Assembly: GCA_012845835.1 (NCBI GenBank)
Contig: JABAKD010000023.1
Coordinates: 1,227,343-1,291,342 of the forward strand
Source: Undaria pinnatifida
Taxonomy: Eukaryota; Sar; Phaeophyceae; Laminariales; Alariaceae
Reading direction: 5' to 3'
DNA: 64,000 bases
The notes under the pieces were generated by a model. The model searched no databases. It worked only from the letters and a program-made list of their open reading frames with translations, and was not told the origin of the DNA. The first letter of the stretch is position 1. Each line of letters opens with the position of its first letter. The position numbers and the translations under genes are program-made. This document shows, piece after piece, positions 1 through 12,109 of this stretch.

Positions 1-724
1 TCGGTCGTGTCATGCACGAGTCGTAAACACAACGCGTTTTGCTTACATCCACCATGCCATCCTCTGCATGTTGCTTGCAGTATACTCCTATCTTCATGCC
101 GATGGTGTTGTACCTCGGTTGTTTCGAGCACGAGTTGCGTAAGCATTGCTTGCGGCTCACGTCTATCATGCCAACATCAGCATGTTGCTTGCAATACGCT
201 GCCGCCTTGCTGCCAACTACATTAAAGCTGGGGCTCTTCGTGCACGTGTCGTGTGAACATGACCTGCTGCGTACGTTAACCATGCCATTATCAGCATGTT
301 GTTTGCAGTACACTGGCGTCTTGCTGCCGGGGACGTTGAAACTCGGGATTTTTGTGCACGAATCGTGTAAGCAACGAGATCCACGCAAGTCCACCATTCC
401 ATCCTTTGCATGGAGTACACAGTACGCTGCCTTCTCTGTGCCAACTCTTTTGAAGGCCGATCTCTTTGTGCACGAGTCATGTACGCAACGTCGTCTGCGT
501 AGGTCTGACATGCCATCCAATGCATGTTGTTCACAGTACACTGCCGTCGTGCTGCCAACTATATTGAACGTAGGTCGTCTGGTGCACGAGTCTTGTAAGC
601 AATGCGTGGCACGTACGTTCACCATGCCCTTGTCAGCATGTGACTTGCAGAACAACGGCTTCTTGCTTCCGGCCACATTAAAACTTGAACGCCTCGTGCA
701 AGTGATATGAGAACAGTGTCCCAT
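1..724 (-). CDS. EsV-1-7 repeat protein, 5' part (runs off the left edge)
   Basis: The minus strand is open from an ATG at 724-722 to the window edge, about 241 codons. It encodes six complete and one partial EsV-1-7 repeat. Each begins C-x4-C and continues x16-C-x2-H, in units of 38 residues, and every Cys and His is present. The first repeat starts three residues after the Met (MGHCSHITC). The family is known from brown algae, where IMM of Ectocarpus controls early filament patterning, and from phaeovirus EsV-1. The repeats are probably small zinc-binding modules, but the molecular role is unproven. I chose the ATG at 724 because frames upstream of it are shifted relative to the repeats. 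The same ATG, with purine at -3 and G at +4, precedes the first repeat in the related loci at 38.8 and 59.9 kb. The C-terminus is outside the window. Confidence 0.85.
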   Translation of the reverse strand, partial: MGHCSHITCTRRSSFNVAGSKKPLFCKSHADKGMVNVRATHCLQDSCTRRPTFNIVGSTTAVYCEQHALDGMSDLRRRRCVHDSCTKRSAFKRVGTEKAAYCVLHAKDGMVDLRGSRCLHDSCTKIPSFNVPGSKTPVYCKQHADNGMVNVRSRSCSHDTCTKSPSFNVVGSKAAAYCKQHADVGMIDVSRKQCLRNSCSKQPRYNTIGMKIGVYCKQHAEDGMVDVSKTRCVYDSCMTRP

Positions 725-949
725 AATAGCCTCGGATTGGCGTCGTGAAACGTCACGAGCATCCAAGATGTTCCGGCTGAGCTGTACACACCTGTCGGCC
801 GTGGATAAAGCACAAGGTAACGACGTAGTTGTAGGTTTTGCAAAACGAAACAGGCATTTTTCGCAGGAATACTACGGGGTTTGGAGAAAACAATGCAAAA
901 TCAAGAACCGTGAACTCGCATCGCATGCGGCTCCCACCACCTTACAATA
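725..949. other. Leader or promoter region of the EsV-1-7 gene at 1-724
   Basis: No gene of its own. Around 783-800 the minus strand keeps a short sequence that would read TGVYSSA. It matches the N-terminal leader of the intact EsV-1-7 gene at 58.5-60.0 kb (TGVYTSA), but here it lies out of frame with the repeats. A similar out-of-frame remnant (TGLYSS) precedes the plus-strand locus at 38.8 kb. The leader therefore seems to be conserved 5' untranslated or promoter sequence, or a coding leader lost by frameshift in two of three copies. Confidence 0.45.
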
Positions 950-1335
950 CTTGTGTCTTGCATTCGCTTACCAGCATATCGTGCCTGGCATTCCGTATGT
1001 CGAAAACGCTGGCTATCCGACTCAATGGGGAAGCATAAAAAAAAACTCAAGCAAGAACATGTATTGTTGGTCATCTACGTGGCGATTACAGAAGAATCTT
1101 ACAAAATATCTCTAGCAGGTGGTTCAAAAGACTTGACAACGACCAGCACCGCCGATTTCAAAATTCATAGCATGCTGGTGCAGCCGTGGTCTGACTGGAG
1201 CCGCTCATGTCCATCGCAACCAAATGTCCTACATTCCCGAGCTCGTTTTTCGATACTTTCGTTGGACACTGCATGTTGAACAAGCATTATGTTGCATTTC
1301 ACAATAATACACCCCCACAAAACAATGGATGGGAA
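950..1335 (+). repeat. Diverged copy of the EsV-1-7 upstream block
   Basis: By hand alignment this stretch matches the sequence upstream of the EsV-1-7 loci at about 17,500-17,880 and 60,200-60,560. Shared landmarks in order are a CTATCCGACTCAATGGGGA-like segment, a CATGT..TTGTT..GGCG segment, and a TTCAAAA..GACAACG segment followed by ACAAAATGTCC. A short plus-strand frame (F-D-x-F-V-x-H) resembles its counterpart at about 17,770. Similarity fades beyond about 1,340. Confidence 0.5.
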
Positions 1336-4109
1336 TGTTGATTTTTGATGTTGCTCCATCGAGGGCATGCACCTAAACGAGTGCCATAAAAAAAGAAACG
1401 GTGTGGTGTGGTCAAATATGTGACGTCGCATCACCGGGTGCTTGACGTGCTCGGCGTAGGAGACGGTTAATACCCTGCATTACAAATGTGCTAAATATTA
1501 TCCTGGAAAGTGTTGTAGGGTGTGTCTTGTTCGTGGCCCTCCTATCGAACCCCTGAAAGCGAGGTTGATTGTAGTGTCCTATGCTGCAGTAGGCAAAAAC
1601 CGTGATAAACACGCACAACAAGTGATCATGGTTCATTAGCATGAGTGCAGCACAGGAAACGCCTGGGGATAAGTGTTTGATGCAGGACCAAAAATTCCCC
1701 AAAGGTCATCTACGGACTAGATACGTATTTGAAATGCGGAGGTATACGAGATAAGCGAGGCACTAGTTACAAAGCATTAGGCACAGAAAACAATAGTCTG
1801 GACCACATTGGGAACCAGATATATGGGACCCGCTCACACACCTAGTCCGGCTATTGTCAACACGATCGCGATGAGCACACTTCTGGTCCTGTATAACCAA
1901 AGGTGAAGTCGAGGCACTGCTCATTACATATTCGATCCAAGTACACGTCTGAACCCTAACTCTTGAGAACCGTCAATACCGTGAATATGGAAACAACTTG
2001 AGTTGATGAGTCATCTATCTAACGTGCTGTAGAAGTTGCATGTTTTGAGACGTAATATGGTGTTACTTCACCTTCTCACGTTCTCACGTTCTCTACGGTT
2101 CAGCTCCTCAAATCGTAAGCTATCGGTTGGTGTAAAAAATCGTTTTTTCGAGCCTTTTTTTTTAGGGACCAGCGTATAGAATGTTGGTCGGATTCCGCGA
2201 ATCAACTATGTTCGATGTCGTCTTTTTGTTGTGAATTGAGCTCCTCATGCGAGGAACTTAGATAATTGTGAGACTCAGCTGCACCCCTACTGGGTTATTG
2301 TTCTGCTTTTAGGGACATAGACGCGAGATTGTCCTTCCTCATGGAAAAAGCCGAAACGCCACGTGGCCGTCACGGATTAAATTCGTGTGGTATTGTTAAA
2401 TGGTTTCCACGAGTAAATAGGGTAAAAAGAAAGTATCTACACAAAATATGCTGGGAATGTAACAGGACAATTAGATCGGAAGGTTCACGTGCGACGACCA
2501 ATATTCCGAACTCAAGACAACTTTGGAACTCGTTCAGAGTGTGCGTCCGCCTCTACTACTCTAAAAACATTCACAGTTTTGGTGACACGTCGTCGTTGCG
2601 GTTAGATTGGCGTCCATCACGGGGTTCTGCGAAAAATTGGAATGCGACCAATTCAATAAACGCAAAACATAACCCGACAAGGATATGTCGGAGATCTGTG
2701 ATTATCGTCTCCAGGTCAACCTGGCCTCCTACGTATTGTTATCCCGACTAGAAATCTCCAAGTTTGGTACACGCGCTGTGGTGATCATGATTGTGCGATA
2801 ATACACCTGCCAGCTTGGATGTAGTGATACATGTACACCAAGGCAACGTCGTGGGAACTCCTCTGTGGACAATGATCTGCAGGGGTCCGGGCCGCTCGCG
2901 CAAGTGACCCTCTCGTTCGTTGCGATCACGGGTGTCCGTGCTGTTTGAGGTTCCGATATGAATCCCTCATGGGATGGGTAGCTACACTGCGCCCAATCCA
3001 ATCGTCAAACAAGATTTTGTTAGTAAGGCAAAAAGTCATTCGTGCGACTGCCTCAGGCCTGGTCGTAGATAAGAGGGGACCATCCGTACCGTCCCCTTCG
3101 ATGCTGAAAGGGTGCCATTGCAAGTGTTCTTAACGTGTACGGGCAGTTTATGCTCGACGCTTGACACTGCCGGCTTGAGCATCTCTATTGGCGCCGTGCT
3201 GATGAACACCATTAAATATGTCTGCAACAAGACGGTATGCTACCGCAGCATCATGTAAATTCAGAGGTCAGGTGCTTTTGAACGTGGTCCGCAATGCCAA
3301 AGAGATGGAGTTTCTCGCACCAGGTGGTAAAACTGGAGCGCCACATAATTTCAACGAAAATTGGGAGCAGTGCGGATATTGCTTGTTCTGCACAAACGCC
3401 GCCAAGCCGATTAGGTTTAAGGCTGAACCACATTTTACGAGACGAGACTTGTACTGCATTAAATCTAAACAGATGCCATATACTGTTTTTCGTAAGTGAT
3501 GGGGCATGTAAATGGTCATACATCCAGAGCAGAGCTGCTGTGCCGGAGTCATATCAGTTTGCGTGGTATTTCTCGAGGTGCACCGCATCTGGATTTCGCG
3601 GCTGGCATTGTCCCGCTCCGTCTCCGTCTAACTCAGCCGGTTGCCAATTAAAGTAAACACTAAAAAAAAACTGCAAGATCGTGGGCGTGGAGCACTGGAA
3701 AAAAGTCTTTGGGATAACGACCAATCTATGCTTCAGAATGCTCGTCTACTTGTTGGAAGTAAGGCATTTGCTCAGAGCTACACGCAATCAGCGTAAAGGT
3801 CACGAGGTTGTTGAGAGTTGATTATTTAATATGTTGTTCCAACAAAAAATATAGACGTTTTGGAAATTGCATGTCATGGTATGTCTGGTACCGTACGATG
3901 TGGCACAACAGCGGAGCCTATATTATTTACGTTTGACAAACGATGGCTTCTCTGAATGCCGATGTGACGAGAGCTCTATGAAATCTATCAACTGGGATTG
4001 TCCCGTTACATTGCTCCATGAATAGCTGCCGGGAAGGTGTGATATAGTCTCTAAGTGCTACGTATAATTTTGAAGTCAGTGCAGTATCGGCCATCTCGCT
4101 CACATATCT
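1336..4109. other. No recognisable gene
   Basis: Gene-poor sequence. Open frames at 2,329-2,751 and 3,218-3,499 (plus) have no ATG-supported start, no recognisable motif and no paralogue I could find in the window. A run of eight T/A-rich tracts and short oligo-A stretches is present. I could not extend the companion-gene similarity into this interval with confidence. Confidence 0.4.
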
Positions 4110-4124
4110 ATGTCGTACAGTATT

Positions 4125-4285
4125 GATTGGTGAGGTATGGTACGGTATGGGATGGTGACGTAGTAGGGTATCGTATTGTACGTTAGGTTAGGTAATGGTT
4201 CGCACGGTATTGTATATACGATATTTAATATAATTAACTAGCGGCGTATGGGGCCTGTGATATGCTATGGTACGGTATAATAGGG
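4125..4285 (+). repeat. GTATGGTACGGTATGG-type degenerate simple repeat
   Basis: A 160-base stretch built from variants of GGTATGG, TACGGTA and GTATTGTA (for example around 4,135-4,150 and 4,262-4,280). Short palindromic GTAC and TATA steps recur. No coding potential was seen. It is probably decayed satellite or simple-sequence DNA. Confidence 0.55.
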
Positions 4286-5439
4286 GGCAGTGATCGCCTA
4301 GTATCTAAAGCATACACACATATACATGTTGATAAAATCATTCTTTAGTTTCAAGGATTTGGTCGAGAGCTTTTTTCAGTCTCGGCCTATGCATAAGATT
4401 CGCGGAACCGGAGTTCTCGGTCAAATAGCTTCGTTCGAGCGCCGCCGTCGGGAGGCGGCTCCAACGCCCCTCGCCCTGCCGTGTCCGTTCCGCACATCGA
4501 CGAGAACACGGACGGATGCCGAGCAAGACAAGGGAGAAGTTGCAAAAATACCGCGTGTCGAGGTGGAATTCCGAATATTTTGGATGTATCTCAATCGTCT
4601 GCAGCGCCTGGGTGAATAACAAAATTGGCATCATCTCCAAACGGTAGTTGCTAACGTTTTTACTTTTGCGGTGGCAAATAAAACTTATCATCGTGTGGTC
4701 ACAGATTATGAGACAGAGTAAGCAATTGCAACTAACCAAGGTATGTCGCGGTCGCTCGTATAATTCATGGTGCCGTGCTGGAGTGTTCATACGCGCAGCT
4801 GTTGGTTGTGTGTGCTGTTGGGCAATCATGTGCTGTGTGCGTGCTGGCCATGTGGCTGCAGGTGGGTCTCTCCTAGGCACGACCAAGTGAACCGCATCTT
4901 TCCTCCAAACAAAATCACAAAATAACGCGATGGTGGAAATTCCCTATTAGGCGATATTTTGGTATGTGCGGACCACGTATGGCGAAAATATCCCAACAGC
5001 CCACGGTCGTCTAAAACTCCAGACGCACATGATTCGGCTCTAAATGACCAATATCGCGATATCTCCTAGTTGAGCCACGCAAAGGTCGTAAGAAGAGTCG
5101 ATAATATTCACGGAAAAAAACAGTGAGTGGCATGCATTCGTCCCCCGTACATCGCATCGTACGCATTTTTTTTTTTTTTTTCTTCCCGAGAAGACCATTT
5201 GGAGGATAGCGTGCTTTGTTGTTGCTGTGTTCGCTGACCCCGTTGCTGTAATCGTTTGCCGCCAAGTGCAAGCGATCGTGTTGGTACGCAGCTGACAAAA
5301 ATGAGTTTGTGTTGCTCCATACTTGACGTCCTCCTTGCTGCTGATTGCTGAATGATCATTTTTTCTACCAGTCGTGATTTTTTTTTTGGCACACTTCTAC
5401 TTTCCAGCATCTGGGCATACAAGCTGTGATCACAGGTGT
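4286..5439. other. No recognisable gene; poly-T tract at 5,167-5,180
   Basis: The minus-strand frame at 4,338-4,886 and the overlapping plus-strand frames are not supported by an ATG-anchored conserved domain. A 14-base T run lies at 5,167-5,180 and a shorter one near 5,379. Nothing else stands out. Confidence 0.35.
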
Positions 5440-6125
5440 TGTGCTGGGGCTGTGTCGACCCGCGGGAGAAATTAGATATCGTCCCCGGTTTGTCAGGATT
5501 TCTAAAAACGGGCACAGGACTCTATATTCTCCCATGGTGGGGTTGCCCTTGTGTCCGAGCCCCAGCCAATCAGCGGTACGTAAGCAAATATAGATGGAGT
5601 TCCACGTCCGACGGAGTGGTGTGGACGCGGGTGGTTCATCGTTATTGTTCCCGCGTTTTGGGAGCTGTAGGTATTCGGGGGATTCATGAATCGGGGATGG
5701 GATCCCATTTTCCCCGTGTGTGACGAAAATGCCCGCCATTAATGGGACTCTATCCGCCTAGGACGGCGCTGTGGAGCTCGAACCAATCAGTAAATAGCCA
5801 ACGGGATTGAGGTTTTCTCACCGTGCAGGTTGGTGTCGACCTGAGGAAGCTCCGTTTGCTTGCCCGGTTGATGGAAGTTTCAGAGATGTGGAAAGACCTT
5901 TGGACCGGGGATAGGACCCTATATGTTCCCGAGGTGGAGCTGGCTCAACATGCGAAATATGGTCAATCAGAAAGTCCGTCAGACGGTGGGGTTGGGAATT
6001 CCACAACCGTGCGGGGAGGTATCATGTGTGGATGGATTCAGATCCCGGCATAGGACCTTATTGTGCCCGGGTGACGCCTACGTTGTGTATGAATCCTGTC
6101 CAATGAGCGATCAGACAAAACTGAC
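5440..6125 (+). repeat. Four-unit diverged tandem array with a palindromic core and CCAATCA-like ends
   Basis: Four related segments lie at about 5,505-5,575, 5,690-5,795, 5,905-5,975 and 6,045-6,115. Each has a core of the type GGGATAGGACCCTATATGTTCCC, in which ATAGG/CCTAT or ATGGG/CCCAT form an inverted repeat (5,695-5,707 is a perfect ATGGGATCCCAT). Each ends in CCAATCAG, CCAATCAG, TCAATCAG or CCAATGAG. TGTCGACC also occurs twice between units (5,453 and 5,835). No gene is seen. The array may be decayed regulatory or transposon-end sequence, but this is undetermined. Confidence 0.55.
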
Positions 6126-9100
6126 AAATATGAAATTCGTCAAATAAAACCCGAGTCTGAAATACTTAGCTGACAAAGTCGTAAGCGCTGTATTTTCGTG
6201 CTGTATCTAAAAGAAGTGAGCGATCTACACAGCTAGCAACAAGCAGCAACATTGCAATTGCCTTCGAGAAGTTCGATGACGAAGGGAGTCATACAACCGT
6301 ATTTCGCGCCTGCAACGTCAGCACGTCCCTTCACGATAAGACAACCCACAGACAGTCGATCTGAGAGGCTCGGATCAAGATTATACTACTATATCATGCA
6401 TTATATATTCCAGAAGGTGGCTCAGTGCGCGTCTCTCAGTGGCTACGAAGAGAACATACAGCGGACACGGTCGGTGACCTAACTGGCCCCGGATGCTTGA
6501 TTAGGTTGAAATATCATAAAGAAACGCACTCGACACGTTTTTGTTCGCCAGACTGAAGCGTCAGTCGGCGTGTGGTCGGATTCATCCGATCAAAACCGGC
6601 TGAATGAAGCTCGGAATAGGATTCATAAAGAAAACGGCAGCTATCAATAGTAGTTCATTGGTACGTTTTGTTCTTCTATATCGTACTCTTGGCACTACCT
6701 TACATACTGTACGCGCAGACAACGATTGTGTGTGGTGACTTTTTTTCATTGTACAAAGTGTTGAACCGAACAATTGGAAGTGCTGCCCTGCCCTACCGGA
6801 AGCATGGGTGCCGGCGAATGATGGCACACATGCGGAGTTCTTGTAAATATAAGTACAAACCTTGGCACACAAGTCCGAACTGTAAAGGTTTCATGTGTCA
6901 CGAAGTAGTACGTCGATATAGAGAATAATATTTCAAAATGTATGGCGTGCAAAGGGACAGCAATACACACGGACTGATCTCTCTCTACCTTACAGTAGAT
7001 ATCTACGTGGGATCTGGAAAAAAAAAACGTTCAAAAAAACGAGCATACGAAGTGCATTAGGTTCTCTGTTAAAGATAAACGTTTCATATGGTATCGATGC
7101 TTGCTATATGTATGACCCAGAAGTTCGCGCAAGGACTGATGGTTAGTTATCATTAAACCGCATCGACCACTACACTAGTTTTTGACGTCTGAAAAAAATA
7201 TGAATAACGTAAAATAAAGTGCAAAGGCAACAACATAACACGACGAAAACGCGAGGTACCAAATCAAAACTTCAATAGAAAAGATAATATTTCTAGTTGC
7301 TTTTCAATATTATATATGTTCCCTCTTTCTTAACGCTTTTCGTTTCAATTCGACTAGTCGAATAATATTAAAAGTTAACAACTTCCTCTATCGACAAAAA
7401 TCTACCAATTACGAAAAATGAAAAAAAAAAAATGTCGAGCTTTTGCACCCGCGTAGTTGTGCAGGCCCGGCACAACGTCAGTTCCAGGAAAACCGTTCGA
7501 CATTGGTCCGCAAGGAAAGGGGGGGTAAATGCAACCTGCGAACATAGCGGGGACAAATACGCGCACTTCCATTAAAGCCGTTCTAGAGCCACGAATACTT
7601 GCCGCGCTGTCTATTTTAGCAAACATCAAGTCTCGTTGAAAACACCGCCTAGTTTGTCATTTTTTTAGTGTTCACAGTCAATTGGTCTGATGTCGCATTT
7701 CCTCCACTTCTCCTAAAAGTGCCCCTCTTATTTTGTGTGGTTTAACAAATGCCGTGCTCCCCTACGGCCGTTGTTCAAGCGTGTATGCCATTGATTGGTC
7801 CGTAGATGGGGCAAAAGGTCACTCATAAGGGCAAACAATGCGACACTCCAACAAAACACGCCAATGTTCCACGCAGGTTTGTCACACGGTTTGAAGTTAT
7901 CCCCCTGTCCGACACAATGCACCATTTACCAGACACTCTACATTAGTATGGCGACAGATTGCATGGGAGATGGGCATTACCTTTATAGTTCATGGGTGCC
8001 GCAAACAACAAACCTTACCCTTACAAAAGCAGTTGACCGCATCCGGTGCCTTACGTGATGACTATTTGAAAGCTTGAGTCGAATTTCCCGTATTCCTTTT
8101 TGGATTTGTTTCCAACCAAGTCTTCGGCCGGGGGGTACGCCGCATGCCAAAAACAGATTTTCACCACTCGCACGGTTGACTCAACATTCATGCAACTTGT
8201 GGTGCGCAGCTATCAAATTCCGTTGCATACATCTATAGCTAAATGTAAACAGCACGGAGGTGTAAGACCAAAAAATAAGAGGAAGGTAAATCGCGCGAGT
8301 AACCCCGTGCCCCTTCCAAATAACCCCACCAAGGGTGACCTCTCTACAATACTCTTGGCCTTTAGTTCATTTTCCTGTACAGGCTAACGAGGGAAAAATA
8401 TGTTATTCGATCTAATATCGGTTGTACATTACCTTCACTCTGGAGGAAGGGAATTCCCAAAACAGGAAAAAGAATGTACAAGGCAAAACAAGTGATGTCG
8501 ATTTTTTGCATGACTGTAACATTATCAGAGATAGTCTCAGACTTCGCAAGAGTCTTCCTGTTGATTTGATAGTAATCCTGTCAGGTCGTGTTGACAGAGT
8601 TATCCTGTGTAGCTTGCGTAATTTTAGGCTGAATGTTACATTTTTTTACACCAAAATGATCATGAAGTACCAGGGGGACTTTGCGGCGGCGGGCTGCCGC
8701 TTGCCTTCGCTCAGTGCACGCCTGTAACTTCCTAGTATGGATTATATATAAGTATATATGTTAGTATACGATTAAAGGTTAATCAAATTTGTACATGTGA
8801 CAGCACTGCCAAGGGGTACAATCACGTGAATCGTGTTTGAATACATAAAGTGAAGCAAGGGAATCAGACGCAAAAAAGCCACCCCAACATATTGCGCAAT
8901 CCTGCACGCGATGACGAACAACAACAACAGCAACAACAACAAAAGCTGAAAACGCCCCTGCATAACTATTATTTATGTGTAATTTCAACAACAACAGCAG
9001 GAGCGGCAGCTGCCGCAGTTCAACAACAGCAAGCAGCATACCCAATACAATAATATGCACGTACATGGTGTAGATACCTCACGGTTGTAACACCTAGATC

Positions 9101-9569
9101 AATTATGATAATAATAGAGAATACTTTGTTGTACACTCGATTCAAATGCGAGATAAACGATGTAATAGGTCAACGTTGATATCCATGTCACCAAACGGGT
9201 TAATGTCTGCATCATGGCTAACTGCAGTTAATGTCCGTTTCTACTTTAGATGAGGTTTTGAGTCATGAAAAAACATACTAAAAGCGGGCGATCGGTGTAT
9301 TACGCAGAAAAGATTCAAGGATCCTTACAGACCCGTGAATCTGTTCAACTCACACCTTCGGTTGTTAGAAGAGGTGTATACAGTTTTCACACGAAAATTA
9401 TTCGACTTTGACTTGATCCGGTACGCAAAGCGAAAAAAAAAGTGGAAAAACAACAAAAAGTAAAAGAAGACCAGATAATGTACACACAGAGGTTCGAAAC
9501 CGAAGGAAAGAAAACAAAGAAGAAACTGTACCAAAATAGCTCAAGTTCAGAGCAACTCACGGCTAGCAA
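6126..9569. other. No recognisable gene; short CAA/CAG run at 8,919-8,944
   Basis: Gene-poor, with many short A- and T-runs. The CAACAACAACAGCAACAACAAC run at 8,919-8,944 and CAG-rich bases at 8,988-9,035 make glutamine-rich or hydrophobic frames that look compositional. Open frames at 7,795-8,058, 8,100-8,387 and 8,422-8,727 (plus) are 87-101 codons long. They have no paralogue in the window, and I do not call them genes. Confidence 0.35.
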
Positions 9570-10115
9570 TTAACAGTCGTTCGATGCAACCTTTCTCGCT
9601 GCGGTTGTACAATTACTTGGTTGGCCACACTGCGTGTTTAGCACAACGCACAAGTTATCTGTGCGTGTAAATTCATCAAACACATCCAGCGGCAGCCCAA
9701 CGACCAACAAAAAACGCCGTAGAAGTAACATGCAGCATGCACACGTAATATAGCAGCTGCTAGCACCAGTTATGACCCACAACGTACAACGTTTATGTGT
9801 GCAAATTAAACACCAGCATGTTGCAGCAGTTGCAGCACCACAGATCATCATTAGTACGACAAACAGCAAGCACTGCAGTACCCAGTCAGTGCAATATATG
9901 CATACATAACATTTTAACGTTAGGCCGGCACCCGGTGCATTAAAAAACAAAAACAAAAAAGAAGGACCACTCGAACACAAACAAAATGAGACAAATAAAA
10001 TTTCAACCGAAATCAATAAATGAAAAGGCATCCAGACTCGAGCATAAACGGTACCAAAAAAATATATACGACGACAAGCAAAAAGCGATGATATAGGAAA
10101 CACCTGAGTCTGCAA
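9570..10115 (-). other. 181-codon hydrophobic, cysteine-rich open frame, probably not a gene
   Basis: This is one of the longest frames outside the EsV-1-7 and transposon sequences. It opens at TTG, not ATG; the first in-frame ATG is about 28 codons in. The translation is rich in Leu, Phe, Val and Cys, with three hydrophobic stretches of membrane-segment length. The plus strand here is rich in A and C, so a hydrophobic minus-strand frame is expected by composition alone. No domain was recognised. A small membrane protein cannot be excluded. Confidence 0.15.
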
Positions 10116-11649
10116 CTGGTCAAATTCAACTATGGGGCACGTGTTCTACGACAGTGGTGCACCACTCTTTTCATGAGTTTCGCCAATATAAGAGCTTGGG
10201 TGACCACCCCCAAAAACGGATTTGGATGAGAAGAGAAAGAAACTGCTACGGGAAGAACAACAGAACAACCCCATGGCCTTGATACACGACGAGAATCATG
10301 AAACGAAAATGTCCATTTCAAGGCGATTAATGGTTAACGAGCCGCGTCATTCAGGAACATATTTTCGGACGAAAAGAGCCACCTGTATCGTAGCACGCGT
10401 CTGGGTCTAATATATGCTCACGGTACATTTATGGTAAACAAGAATATAGCAACCCAAACATAAACAAGCAAGAGTAACAGAAAGTTGCAAGGCAAAACAA
10501 AAAATATATCATCCGAACGAAAACGGCAGGGGCAAAAATTCATAAAAAAAAACCTGCGAAATTCGAAGACATGGCGAGGCTCGAACTCGCGACTAATAAT
10601 AGCCTACCAATAATAGTCACACTGCCACAACACTGCTGCTTTTGCTTTAACCGCCATTTTGGTCATGAGGGGCATTTCGTGCTTTCATGATTACGGCTCC
10701 GCAGTTGACATTTCCAAACGCGAAAAGTTGAAAAAAGAAAGACATTTGTGGGGGCCACGAAGACAGAAACCGAGCACGACCGTCGCCGCCCTCTGCAGGG
10801 TCGGAACAGTCTAGCAGGATGAGGAGGGTCCACGAAACAGCGCGAAGAGAGAGGGACCTCAATATGAGTTATCTCAAAGGCTACTCAAAACTTGGTCAAA
10901 TCGGAGCGTTCGGCCGCCCTCGTGCCAGCGTCAACATATTTATACATGTATTACATTAATGAGAGGATGTTTATTGTTCTAGTAAACTTCTAATTAGTAT
11001 ATTAAATTAAAAAAAAACATTCCAGCTGTGAGATCGAAGATTTTGTGAAACTTCATATTTGAAAGTTGTCTGTGATGCTCGAATCAATATAAGTAGGTAT
11101 CATCTCAGATCGACAGCGCCTTTTACAAAAGAGAGACGATCTGCTCCTTTGGACAAGTGTTGCACCGTTAGCACATAGCGAGTGTCTAACACCTGGTACT
11201 AAACTACATTGTCGATCGCATCGCGTGCGCGTCCTCCGAATTGGTTCAACATTTCCTCGACAGAGCTATAGCGTTCATTTCCATTGGATCGCCCAAGTCC
11301 TACCACCGTACACGTTAAGATAGAAAAAGATAAAATGCTACCCGACTTCAACTTTTCATGTGTTGCTAAAAAAATACCAAGTTGATATTGGCCACGACAC
11401 CGAGTGTCTTTGTGAGATACGGCGACAAATCAACGCCAACGCCATCACACAGCGGCCGGGCAAAGCCACAGCTGCGTCACCGTGTTATCCTGTCGCGGCC
11501 TGCACCAGGTGACGTGTTCTCTACTGGTATAATATGGTTCGAATGTACTTTGAAATGGACGATTCGTCAAATTTGAAACCACCATACCCCGGCGTCATCA
11601 CCACGTCCGTTTGTTATAGATCACACGGGCTGATGGCAGCTTGCTTGGT
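10116..11649. other. No recognisable gene; tRNA-like T-arm at about 10,575-10,595 (minus)
   Basis: The minus strand at about 10,578-10,594 reads GCGAGTTCGAGCCTCGC, a perfect 5-bp T-arm stem with a GTTCGAGCC-type B box. It lies next to an imperfect inverted repeat (GACTATTATT..AATAATAGTC on 10,591-10,618). A full tRNA cloverleaf cannot be drawn, so this is at most a tRNA-derived repeat fragment. The rest of the interval shows nothing. Confidence 0.3.
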
Positions 11650-12109
11650 AAACATTAGGGCTGCCGAAAATAGTACCTGCCGAGCGTTCGACAGTCAATT
11701 TGCGATCTTGTGGAGGGACAAAAGGCGCTTCGTCACGATTCAAGTAGCCTCTGTACTAAGTCTATGTTTCAAGACCAGGCCAAGACACCGCAGGATATCC
11801 AAGGTCACAGGCAGGCAGCACCCATTTCAAACAGACTGAGCATCAACAAAGAAAACATAATCCTACACCAACAGTGCATATTCATGTGCATGAGCCAGTG
11901 CGTCAAAATGCCTGATGGCCGTATTCCAACTCAAACTCTGAAATGCATCCAGCATAGGGTATTCTGGATGGTTATCAAACGACGCATCAATAACAGCGAT
12001 AGTGCACGCACCCCGCGCTCAACGAAAGTACCAAAAGATAAGGACCGTATGGACGATTGATTTCGACAAATACAAGTACAACCACCGTACAGGAAAAGAA
12101 TTGTAGAAC
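11650..12109 (+). repeat. Conserved downstream flank of the EsV-1-7 unit (copy 1)
   Basis: This aligns with 58,020-58,479, the sequence beyond the stop of the intact EsV-1-7 gene. Shared blocks include CGCAGGATATCCAAGGT versus CGCAGGACATCGAGGT, and ACTGAGCATCAAC versus ACTGGGCATCAAC. In the last block both copies read R-I-P-x-x-T-L-K-C-I on the plus strand (11,929-11,958 and 58,283-58,312). An open plus-strand frame covers 11,710-12,060 here, but the second copy is frame-broken. The flank may hold the decayed end of another gene. It recurs inverted near 50.4 kb. Confidence 0.5.

Noticed and set aside
39-710. 223-codon plus-strand open frame
   Set aside because: It is the antisense shadow of the EsV-1-7 repeats on the minus strand; the repeat motif reads properly only on minus.
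3180-3260. Possible continuation of the companion block upstream of the gene at 1-724
   Set aside because: A weak resemblance to the LLSN...KT segment could not be extended on either side.
9325-9569. Hydrophobic Phe-rich minus-strand frames
   Set aside because: Reflect A-runs on the plus strand.
10560-10660. Possible tRNA gene on the minus strand
   Set aside because: Only a T-arm-like stem and B box are present; acceptor, D-arm and anticodon arms do not form.
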